Source: Planctomycetota bacterium (GTDB lineage: Bacteria > Planctomycetota > UBA11346). From it: a stretch of DNA of 64,000 nucleotides. The notes beneath the pieces were generated by a model, which was given only the letters and a program-made list of their open reading frames with translations, ran no database searches and was not told the origin of the DNA. The stretch covers positions 1-64,000 of the forward strand of contig JANWWU010000022.1 in assembly GCA_025055595.1 (NCBI GenBank), read 5' to 3'. Below, in pieces: positions 35,528 through 42,460 of this stretch. Both the position numbers and the translations under genes were made by a program. The stretch's first letter is position 1. The number at the start of each line of letters is the position of its first letter.

Positions 35528-36989
35528 CGGCCCTCCCTTCCGCGCTGCCGAGGGCGCGGACGAAGGCGCGATCGTCCCACGGCAGCGCGCGATCGCCGAT
35601 GATCTGCTGCGTCTCGTGCCCCTTGCCGGCGACCAGCACCACGCCGTCGGCGCCAGCGCGCCGCCGCGCTTCGCAGATCGCGCTGCCCCGCTCGTGGATC
35701 ACCTCGGCGACGGCGCCGGCCGCGCGCACGCCCTCGAGGATGGCAGCGGCGATCGCGCGCGGATCCTCGCGCCGCGGGTTGTCATCGGTGATGATGATCG
35801 CATCCGCTGCGGCCGCCGCCCGCCCCATCAGCGGCCGCTTGCCGGGATCGCGCTCGCCGCCGCAGCCGAAGACGACGACCAGCTTGCGGCCGGGGAAGGC
35901 CTCGCGCAGGGCGGAGAGCGCGAACGCGAGGCTTTCTGGCGTGTGCGCGTAGTCGACGAAGGTCGCGGGGCGCTCGGCCAGACGTTCGAGGCGGCCGGGC
36001 AGCGGGGGCGCGGCAGCGATACGGGCGCTGGCGACCGGTGGTGGCACGCCGAGGATTTCGGCCAGCAGCAGCGACGCGGCGGCGTTCCAGGCATTGCGCT
36101 CGCCAAATAGCGGCGGCTGCAGCGGCCAGCGCCCGCTCGCGCTCGCCAGCTGCCACTGTCCGTCGGGCAGGCGCTGCAGGAGCGCCAGCGGCAGCCCGGC
36201 CGCCCACGGCGGGGGAGCGGTGGCCAGCAGCAGCGGCTGGGCTCCTCGCGCCAGCGCGCGCTCGGCGAAGCGCGGGGCCAGCGCGTCGTCGCCGTTGAGC
36301 ACGCAGCGCCCGCCGGCGGCGAGCAGCTCGACGATCCGCAGCTTGGCCTCGACATACGCCGCAAACGAGCCGTGGTAGTCGAGGTGATCGCGGCCGATGC
36401 CGGTGACCGCGACGGCGGCGCAGCGCAGCCCGGCCAGGCGATGCTGGTGCAGGCCGTGAGAGCTCGCTTCGATGACGACCCCTGGGCAGGACTCCGGCAG
36501 CGCCGCGAGGAAGGCGTGCAGAGCCTCGGGAGGGGGCGTGGTCTGGGGGTTGGGCCGCTCGCTCTGTCCGTCATGCCAGCCGAGCGTGCCGACGCGCGCC
36601 GCGCCGGGACCGAGGGCGGCCCAGGTCCAGTGCACGACGCTGCTCTTGCCCTTGGTGCCGGTGACGGCGAGCAGCGGGGTGGCGCGCGGCAGGCGGTGCG
36701 CCGCGCACGACAGGCGGGCGAAGGCCCAGCGCGCCGCCGGGGTCGGCTGGACGCGGGGATCGGGCGGCAGGTCCCCGCGATCTTCCGCCAGCACCAGGCT
36801 GGCGCCGCGAGCCAGCGCCTCGGCGATGTGCGCCGCCCGCTCCGGACCCTCGGCCTGGGCGACGAAGATGTCGCCGGGCTGGACCTGACGGCTGTCGCGA
36901 CGCGGCCAGGCCTGAGGCGGCAGCGGCGGCAGCGCGCTGCGCGGCCGCGGGATCGCTTCGGCGAGCGCTGCCAGGAGCGGCTCGTTCAT
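35517..36989 (-). CDS. murE: UDP-MurNAc-L-Ala-D-Glu--2,6-diaminopimelate ligase
   Basis: MurE adds the third residue of the stem peptide. The 490-residue protein has the ATP loop VTGTKGKSSVVHWTW, VIEASSHGLHQHRLAG, FVDYAHTPESLAFAL and the substrate-specificity motif DDNPRREDPRAI. The DNPR sequence is the marker for meso-diaminopimelate ligases, so the peptidoglycan is inferred to be of the DAP type. The ATG at 36989 overlaps the ftsI stop by 4 nt; the frame stays open upstream but overlaps ftsI. Confidence 0.95.
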   Translation of the reverse strand: MNEPLLAALAEAIPRPRSALPPLPPQAWPRRDSRQVQPGDIFVAQAEGPERAAHIAEALARGASLVLAEDRGDLPPDPRVQPTPAARWAFARLSCAAHRLPRATPLLAVTGTKGKSSVVHWTWAALGPGAARVGTLGWHDGQSERPNPQTTPPPEALHAFLAALPESCPGVVIEASSHGLHQHRLAGLRCAAVAVTGIGRDHLDYHGSFAAYVEAKLRIVELLAAGGRCVLNGDDALAPRFAERALARGAQPLLLATAPPPWAAGLPLALLQRLPDGQWQLASASGRWPLQPPLFGERNAWNAAASLLLAEILGVPPPVASARIAAAPPLPGRLERLAERPATFVDYAHTPESLAFALSALREAFPGRKLVVVFGCGGERDPGKRPLMGRAAAAADAIIITDDNPRREDPRAIAAAILEGVRAAGAVAEVIHERGSAICEARRRAGADGVVLVAGKGHETQQIIGDRALPWDDRAFVRALGSAEGRADGG

Positions 36990-38749
36990 CGCGCCCTCCG
37001 CGCTGGCGCCGGCTTCTCGACCTTCGGGACGCCGGCGCGCTCCAGGGCGAACTGCAGGACGCGCTGCACATAGGGCGCCGCGACCTGCGCGCCGAAGTGC
37101 CCGTTCTTCGTCGCATCGTCGAGGGCGATCAGGCACACCAGCTTGTCCTGCACCGGCGCCTCGCGGTGCGCCGGCGCCCAGCCGACGAAGGAACCGACAT
37201 GCTGCTCGTGGGAGTACCGGCCGTCGACGATCTTCATCGTCGTGCCGGTCTTGCCGGCGGCGACATAGCCCTCGAGGTCCGAGGCCCTGGCGGTGCCCTC
37301 GCTCATCGTGTGGGTCATCGCTTCCTCGATCTGCAGCGCATCCTGCTCGCGGAAGACGCGCCGCGGCGCCTCCAGCAGGGGGAGCGCCGCATCGCTCGCG
37401 CCCTCGCGCCACACGCGCTTGATCAGGCGCGGCGGCATCCACATCCCGCGGTTGGCGATCGCGGCGTGGGCCATGATCAGCTGCAGGGGGGTGACGGCGA
37501 TCTCGTGCCCCATCGGCACCGACATGCAGGCGCCGAGCTCGTTCCACGCCTGGCGCGGGCGCACGATGCCGGGACCCTCGCCGGGCAGGGGGATGCCGAG
37601 GCGGCGTCCGAACTGCAGCTGCTGCACCCATTCGTAGAGCCGCTGCGGGCCGAGGCGCAGGCCGAGCTTGGCCATCAGGATGTTGTCGGAGAGCGCGATG
37701 CCCTCGGTGACGGTCAGCATGCCGTGGCCGCCGGAAGCCAGCGAGTGATCGGTGATCGTGCGCGCGGCGCGCCCGACGCGATGGGTCCAGCGCCCGTGTT
37801 CGCAGAAGATCCGCTCGTCGAAGCGCGCCAGGCCGTCGGCGACGGCGGCGCCAGCGATCAGCGGCTTGAAGGTCGAGCCCGGCTCGTAGGTGAACTGCAC
37901 CGCGCGGTTGTTGAGCGCCTCCGGACGGAAGGTCGAGCGATCGCGCGGATCGAAGGTCGGCCAGCTCGCCATCGCCACGATTTCGCCGGTCGCCGCGCGG
38001 ACGACGATGCCGGCGATTCCCTGGGGCGCATGCTTCTCGGCGGCCTCCGCCAGCGCGGCCTCGAGCGCGCGCTGCACCGGGATCTCGATCGTCAGCTGCA
38101 CATGGTGGCCGTCCTCCGGTTCCTGCCGCTCGCCGGAGATGCCGACGAGCGGATTGCCGAGGGCATCGACCTCCATCACCTCGCGGCCATCGCGGCCGGC
38201 GAGCCATTCGTGCATCGTCTGCTCGATGCCGCCGCCGCCTCGGCCGTCGTCGTTGACGAAGCCGACGACATGCGGGGCCAGCGGTTCGCTCGGCCAGCAG
38301 CGCGCGTGGTCGCGGCGCAAACGCAGTCCGCGCAGCCGGAGTTCGCGGATCGCCTGGGCCTGGGCCTCGTCGAGGCCGTGGGCGATGACGCGGCCGTTGG
38401 TCGCGGCGGAAAAATGCGCGCGCAGCCGCTCGCGGGGGACGCCGATGATCCGTTCGAGCTCGAGGGTGGCGCGCAGGCGGTCGTCCATGTAGGCGGGATC
38501 GGCGAGCAGCGTCCAGCTCGGCTGGCTGACCGCCAGCGGCGCGCCGCTGGCATCGAAGATGCCGCCGCGCCGCGCCGGCACGCTGATGACGCGCACGCGC
38601 TGCCGTTCGCCGCGCGCGCGCAGCGCCTCGTGCTGCTCGATCTGCAGCGCATGCAGGCGCAGCGCGAGGACGGCGAAGGCCGCCGCGAAGATCGCGAACA
38701 TCGCGATCGTCAGCCACACGGGATGCGGCGCCGGAGCCGATGTGATCAT
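36986..38749 (-). CDS. ftsI: Septal peptidoglycan transpeptidase FtsI (PBP3)
   Basis: The 587-residue class B penicillin-binding protein has a short cytosolic N-terminus, one membrane helix (about 13-32), a pedestal domain with RVISVPARRGGIFDASGAPL, and the transpeptidase motifs YEPGSTFKPL (active-site Ser), SDN and GKTGTT. It crosslinks septal peptidoglycan with FtsW. The ATG at 38749 puts the membrane helix at the normal distance; the frame remains open upstream through ftsL. No PASTA domains; the C-terminus is Lys/Pro/Arg-rich. Confidence 0.95.
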   Translation of the reverse strand: MITSAPAPHPVWLTIAMFAIFAAAFAVLALRLHALQIEQHEALRARGERQRVRVISVPARRGGIFDASGAPLAVSQPSWTLLADPAYMDDRLRATLELERIIGVPRERLRAHFSAATNGRVIAHGLDEAQAQAIRELRLRGLRLRRDHARCWPSEPLAPHVVGFVNDDGRGGGGIEQTMHEWLAGRDGREVMEVDALGNPLVGISGERQEPEDGHHVQLTIEIPVQRALEAALAEAAEKHAPQGIAGIVVRAATGEIVAMASWPTFDPRDRSTFRPEALNNRAVQFTYEPGSTFKPLIAGAAVADGLARFDERIFCEHGRWTHRVGRAARTITDHSLASGGHGMLTVTEGIALSDNILMAKLGLRLGPQRLYEWVQQLQFGRRLGIPLPGEGPGIVRPRQAWNELGACMSVPMGHEIAVTPLQLIMAHAAIANRGMWMPPRLIKRVWREGASDAALPLLEAPRRVFREQDALQIEEAMTHTMSEGTARASDLEGYVAAGKTGTTMKIVDGRYSHEQHVGSFVGWAPAHREAPVQDKLVCLIALDDATKNGHFGAQVAAPYVQRVLQFALERAGVPKVEKPAPARRAR

Positions 38750-39018
38750 CGCCGCGCCATCTCCGGGGCCTGCAAGGGCAGGCGCAGGCGGCGCAGCGCG
38801 GTCTCGAGGGCCGGCGGCGAGGCCAGCGCATCGAGCTCGCTGCGCAGCGTCGCCAGCTTGGCCTCGAGATCGCGCAGTCGGTCGCGATCGGCGCCGAGGC
38901 GCCGCGCCAGCGCGCGCTGCTCGCTGCCGGCGGCGGCGATCGCGGCAGCGAGCAGCGCCGCCAGCGCCAGCCACAGGAAGGCGAGCAGGATGTCCCCCCG
39001 CAGATGCTGCATCGTCAT
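38746..39018 (-). CDS. ftsL: FtsL-like division protein
   Basis: The 90-residue protein has a short basic start, one membrane helix (about 10-29) and a Leu/Arg/Glu-rich coiled coil (about 30-75), the bitopic layout of FtsL. FtsL pairs with FtsB and FtsQ to activate FtsWI. Sequence conservation in this family is very low, so the call depends on position between rsmH and ftsI and on architecture. The ATG at 39018 has GGAGAG upstream. Confidence 0.75.
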   Translation of the reverse strand: MTMQHLRGDILLAFLWLALAALLAAAIAAAGSEQRALARRLGADRDRLRDLEAKLATLRSELDALASPPALETALRRLRLPLQAPEMARR

Positions 39019-39914
39019 GGTGCTCTCCTCGCCCAACGAAGCTTCGCGCTGTGCGCGCGCGAGTTGGCGGCGATCTCCGCCGGCGTCGGCCGCAGCGGCG
39101 TGCGCGCGATCTCGCGCCACAGCCCGCGCGCCAGCTGCTCGCGGAAGGCGCGCTTGACCAGGCGATCCTCCAGCGAGTGGAAGGCGATGATCACCGCGCA
39201 GCCGCCGGCCGCCAGCAGCGCGGGCAAGGCGCCGAGCAGGCGCTCGAGCTCGCCGAGCTCGTCGTTGACCGCGATGCGCAGGGCCTGGAACGCGCGCAGC
39301 GCCGGATGGCGGCGGTGCCGGCCGGGGATCGCGGCGCGGATCGCCGCGGCGAGGCCGGCGGCGCTGGCGATGCCGCGCGCCCGCGCGCGCTTGAGGGCGC
39401 GTGCGACGCGCCGCGCCTGACGCTCCTCGCCATAGGTGCGCAGCAGCTGGACGAGCGCCGCCTCATCGCTGCCGTCGATCACCGCGAGGGCGTCGCGCAC
39501 GCAGCCGTCGCCCATCCGCATGTCGAGCGGATGCTCGTCGTGCAGCGAGAAGCCGCGGCCGGGCTCGTCGAGCTGCATGCTGCTCATCCCGAGGTCGGCG
39601 AGCACGCCGTCGAAGCGCTCGCCGGCGGCGACCAGCGCGGCGGCCGCCTCGCTGAAGGTGCCGCCGCGGATGGTCAGGCGCTCGCTGTGCGCGTGCAGGC
39701 GCTCGCTGGCCAGCGCGCGCGCCCGCGGATCGCGATCGATGCCAAGCACGCAGGCGCCGGCGGCAAGCAGCGGCGCGCTGTGCCCCCCCGCGCCGAGCGT
39801 GCAGTCGAGGAAGCGCTTGCCCGGAGCCGGCGCCAGCAGGGCCGCGACTTCGGCGCAGAGCACGCTGGCATGCGGCGACGATGGCGCGGGCGATGCCAAA
39901 GCCGTCGCCCTCAT
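39015..39914 (-). CDS. rsmH: 16S rRNA (cytosine1402-N4)-methyltransferase
   Basis: RsmH (MraW) methylates C1402 in the ribosomal P-site. The 299-residue protein shows HASVLCAEVAALL, DCTLGAGGHSAPLLAAG (SAM site), LADLGMSSMQLDEPGRGFSL, and the C-terminal IIAFHSLEDRLVKRAF. The ATG at 39914 gives the expected length and is the second base-overlap with the small gene upstream (TGATG); a GTG lies directly before it. Standard second position of dcw clusters, apart from the inserted 68-aa gene. Confidence 0.95.
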   Translation of the reverse strand: MRATALASPAPSSPHASVLCAEVAALLAPAPGKRFLDCTLGAGGHSAPLLAAGACVLGIDRDPRARALASERLHAHSERLTIRGGTFSEAAAALVAAGERFDGVLADLGMSSMQLDEPGRGFSLHDEHPLDMRMGDGCVRDALAVIDGSDEAALVQLLRTYGEERQARRVARALKRARARGIASAAGLAAAIRAAIPGRHRRHPALRAFQALRIAVNDELGELERLLGALPALLAAGGCAVIIAFHSLEDRLVKRAFREQLARGLWREIARTPLRPTPAEIAANSRAHSAKLRWARRAP

Positions 39915-40120
39915 CACGCGCTCGCCGCGAGACGGTCGCGGGATGCCGCCGCGCAGTGTTGCAGGTAGCGCAGGTAGGGGCTGGCGCTGACGGCGATGCC
40001 GAGGCGCGCGGCGGCGCGCAGGCGGGCCTCGCACTCCGCGAGCGTCGGCGCGAGCCGCGCGCTCGCGAGTTCGCGGCGATCGAGAGCCGACAACAGGGAG
40101 ATGCACAGCTGGTCGCGCAT
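39914..40120 (-). CDS. Small protein between mraZ and rsmH, unknown function
   Basis: The frame encodes 68 residues (MRDQLCISLLSALDRREL to the end DRLAASA), Ala/Arg/Leu-rich with two predicted helices and no membrane segment. It starts 4 nt after the mraZ stop and overlaps the rsmH start by 1 nt (TGATG), exactly the spacing used by the real genes of the operon, which supports it being translated. No family is recognised. The standard dcw order has no gene here. Confidence 0.5.
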   Translation of the reverse strand: MRDQLCISLLSALDRRELASARLAPTLAECEARLRAAARLGIAVSASPYLRYLQHCAAASRDRLAASA

Positions 40121-40124
40121 GGCC

Positions 40125-40583
40125 TCACACGATGAGGTAGGGGGTGAGATCGATCGTCGGAGCCTGCGCGGGATTGCTCCAGCGCGCGAACTCCTCGGGA
40201 TTCCACAGATAGACGATGTCGCCGGTGACGACGAACAGGGCGTCGCGCTGCAGGCCGAGGTAGTCGACGAGGTGCTGGGGGAGCACGATGCGCCGCTGGT
40301 CGTCGATCGCCAGCTGCACGGCGCGCGCATTGAGCTCCTGCACGAGCACCAGCTTGTCTTCCGGCGTGCGGTCGGCGGCTTCGAGGATGCGTCGCTCGCG
40401 CCGGCGCAGCTCCTGCTCGCTCATGATCAGCACGACGGGCGAGCGCTGGCGCCGATCGGCCTTGCCCGGCATGTAGTGCGGCAAGGCGCGCACCTGTTCG
40501 AGGCCCGCCAAGCCGACAGCGTCCCGCGGCAGCGTCAGCTGCTTCTTCGGCGACAAGCGGTGCGTCGGCGGCAGGGGAAGCAT
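40125..40583 (-). CDS. mraZ: Divergent MraZ-like transcriptional regulator
   Basis: MraZ is an AbrB-like DNA-binding protein that controls the dcw operon. This 152-residue product fits by position and by fold pattern: HRLSPKKQLTLPRDAVGL resembles the first SpoVT/AbrB-like repeat, IDDQRRIVLPQHLVDYLGL the second, and FVVTGDIVYLWNPEEFARW the family's terminal strand (typically a VvlxGxxxxiEiWxpexW pattern). The sequence is divergent, so the name is likely rather than certain. The ATG at 40583 is preferred; the frame extends to a TTG at 40631, but that would place the operator repeats inside the gene. Confidence 0.7.
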   Translation of the reverse strand: MLPLPPTHRLSPKKQLTLPRDAVGLAGLEQVRALPHYMPGKADRRQRSPVVLIMSEQELRRRERRILEAADRTPEDKLVLVQELNARAVQLAIDDQRRIVLPQHLVDYLGLQRDALFVVTGDIVYLWNPEEFARWSNPAQAPTIDLTPYLIV

Positions 40584-40592
40584 GGCGAGGGG

Positions 40593-40632
40593 CGTTAGGA
40601 ACAGTTTGCAACTTTTTGCTACTGGCTGCAAC
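40593..40632 (-). promoter_or_regulatory. Four 10-bp direct repeats, candidate MraZ operator
   Basis: Read on the minus strand, 40632 down to 40593 divides exactly into four 10-mers: GTTGCAGCCA, GTAGCAAAAA, GTTGCAAACT, GTTCCTAACG. The core GTTGCA is perfect twice, has one mismatch in the second unit and is weak in the fourth. MraZ proteins bind arrays of short direct repeats with a 10-bp period just ahead of mraZ (TGGG-type in E. coli, AAAGTG-type in Mycoplasma), so position and period fit; the core sequence is different. It begins 10 nt upstream of the mraZ ATG. Confidence 0.6.
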
Positions 40633-40693
40633 CAGCAAGCGCAGGAGCGCCTGAGATTTCTAGGTCATTACGAACTCCATTGCTGGGAACGCC

Positions 40694-40722
40694 TTGTATG
40701 ACGGCGACTTCTGCACTATGCT
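40694..40722 (+). promoter_or_regulatory. Candidate sigma70-type promoter for the four-HTH gene
   Basis: TTGTAT at 40694-40699 and TATGCT at 40717-40722 are separated by 17 bp; each matches the consensus in four of six positions. The start of transcription would fall about 40729, almost on the ATG at 40731, which would make the mRNA nearly leaderless, and no ribosome site is visible ahead of that ATG. Confidence 0.35.
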
Positions 40723-40730
40723 TCCCGCTT

Positions 40731-41975
40731 ATGGCCGATGCTCCCTTGCTCTGCGATGTGCTGCGTCAACACTTGCAAGCCGCGGGCATCAGCGCCCGGG
40801 CGCTGGCCTTCAAGATCGGCGCCAGCTATCCGAGCATGCTGGCATGGCTGCGCGGGCGCGGCATTCCGCGCAAAGAAGAGCACCGCGAGGCCTTGCGCCG
40901 CGAGCTCGCCTTGCAGCCCGATGTCTTCCACCGCGTGCTCGCGGCGAGCATCAAGGAGAGCGGGATCGAGGATTTTCCCGACGAGAGCGAGCTCGACCTG
41001 CGGCAGCTCGTGCTGCGCCACCTCGAGACCCATCACCTGACCGAGCGCACCTTCGCTGATCTTTCGGGGATCCCCTATGCAACGCTGCAGGGCATCACGC
41101 GGCGCGGCGCTCTGCCGCGCGCCAGCACGCTCGAGCAGCTGGCGCATGCGCTCGGCCTGCCGCTCGAAGTCGTGCGCGAAGCCGCGCAGCGCACGCGCGG
41201 CGAAGCGGAAGCCGCCGGACATCCCGTGACCTTGACGACCGAGGTCGAGACCCACGCCGCGCCGCCGTCGCCCGTCAGCGTTGGTAGCGTCAGCGAAGCG
41301 CCGTCGGCCCCGATGCCGGCGCCGGCCTCCGAGCTCGCGCGCCGCGTCAGCGAGCGCATCGCCGCCAGCGGGCTGACGATCGGCACCTACGCGCGCACCC
41401 ACAACCTGCCCTACATTCCGCTGGCGCGCCTGGTCAGCGAAGGCATCGAGCCGAGCGACCCGGCGGTGCGCGAGGCGATCGTCGCCGCGTTCACCGCCGG
41501 CAACGCCGAGGGCGGCGCAGCCGGCGGCCAAGGCGGCGAGCATCCGACGCGCGCGCTGCACCGCTTCGATCGGCAGACCCATCCGCTCTACAGCCGAGAG
41601 CCGGCGCCGGGCGATCACCCCCTGCAGGACGCCTTGCTGCGGCTCTGCCGCGAGCGCGGGTGGAGCCAGCAGCAGTTCGCGCGCGCTGCCGGCATCGCCG
41701 TCCAGACCGCTTCCCGCTTGCTGCGCGGCGAGCTGCCGGTGCGCGATGCGACGCACGCCAAGCTGCGCGAGCTGCTCGGCCTCGACGAGGCGGCGTACCG
41801 CGCCCTGCTGCCGCCGGAGCCGGCGCATGTGCCGGGCGACGCCGAGCGGGCGGGCAGCGCGGAGGACGGCGACAGCACCACCGAAGCCCTCGATCTGGCG
41901 CGGCAGATCATGCGCCTGCAGCCCGGGCAGCGCCGGGCCGTCAAGCGTCTGGTGAAGACGCTGCGCCGCGAGTGA
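40731..41975 (+). CDS. Protein with four XRE-like helix-turn-helix domains
   Basis: The 414-residue protein has four successive HTH-like modules, each about 50 residues: 5-55 (ISARALAFKIGASYPSMLAW), 85-140 (LTERTFADLSGIPYATLQGI), 200-255 (LTIGTYARTHNLPYIPLARL) and 290-345 (WSQQQFARAAGIAVQTASRL), joined by Ala/Pro/Ser-rich linkers. The second and fourth are closest to XRE/Cro-type; the first and third are weaker. It ends with a basic segment (RRAVKRLVKTLRRE). Single-chain tandem repeats could read several operator half-sites. It is divergent from the dcw operon and is a candidate regulator of it. Starts at 40698 or 40680 are also possible. Confidence 0.6.
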   Translation: MADAPLLCDVLRQHLQAAGISARALAFKIGASYPSMLAWLRGRGIPRKEEHREALRRELALQPDVFHRVLAASIKESGIEDFPDESELDLRQLVLRHLETHHLTERTFADLSGIPYATLQGITRRGALPRASTLEQLAHALGLPLEVVREAAQRTRGEAEAAGHPVTLTTEVETHAAPPSPVSVGSVSEAPSAPMPAPASELARRVSERIAASGLTIGTYARTHNLPYIPLARLVSEGIEPSDPAVREAIVAAFTAGNAEGGAAGGQGGEHPTRALHRFDRQTHPLYSREPAPGDHPLQDALLRLCRERGWSQQQFARAAGIAVQTASRLLRGELPVRDATHAKLRELLGLDEAAYRALLPPEPAHVPGDAERAGSAEDGDSTTEALDLARQIMRLQPGQRRAVKRLVKTLRRE

Positions 41976-42384
41976 GCGCGCGCTGCGCGAGGAAGCGCCG
42001 CAGGATGCAGGCGGCCGCCTCGGCGTCGATCCAGCCGTCGGCGCAGGGCCAGCGGCCGCTCTCCTGCAGCAGGGCGATCGCCTCCGCGGTCGTGTCCCGT
42101 TCGTCGCAGAAGCGGATCGGCAGCGTGGTGCGCTGCGCCAGCCGGGCACGGAAGCGCTGCACCCAGCGCGCGTTGTCGCCGTAGCGGCCGTCCGCGAGGC
42201 GCGGCATGCCGATGACGATGCCGGCCGCCGCGTGCCGCTGGGCGATGGCGGCGACCGCACGCGCCGCGCGCTCGTCGTCGGCGCGTGCGATCCAGCCGAG
42301 GGGCCGCGCCGTGAGCTCCAGGGCATCGCAGACGGCGAGGCCGATGCGCGCGCGCCCGTAGTCGACTCCCACCCAGACCGGCAT
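41941..42384 (-). CDS. ruvX: RuvX/YqgF family RNase H-fold nuclease
   Basis: The 147-residue protein matches the YqgF family, linked to pre-16S rRNA maturation and Holliday junction resolution. It shows WVGVDYGRARIGLAVCD with the first catalytic Asp, VIGMPRLADGRYGDNA, the Glu/Asp region FCDERDTTAEA, and the last Asp in WIDAEAAACILRRFL. It overlaps the 3' end of the four-HTH gene by 35 nt on the opposite strand. Confidence 0.9.
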   Translation of the reverse strand: MPVWVGVDYGRARIGLAVCDALELTARPLGWIARADDERAARAVAAIAQRHAAAGIVIGMPRLADGRYGDNARWVQRFRARLAQRTTLPIRFCDERDTTAEAIALLQESGRWPCADGWIDAEAAACILRRFLAQRALTRGAASSPDA

Positions 42385-42460
42385 GCCGCAGTGTCAGCCC
42401 GCGGCCGCTGCGCCAACCGCCGTCGCCTTGAGCCGCCGCCGCTGCATGGAGGATGCCGGG

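Noticed and set aside
35517-38831. An 1100-codon frame that seemed to extend murE upstream
   Set aside because: The part beyond 36989 is the antisense-free but out-of-frame shadow of ftsI; the murE domain begins at the ATG at 36989.
40583-40631. Upstream extension of mraZ to a TTG at 40631
   Set aside because: It would place the 10-bp repeat array within the coding region and adds residues without family similarity.
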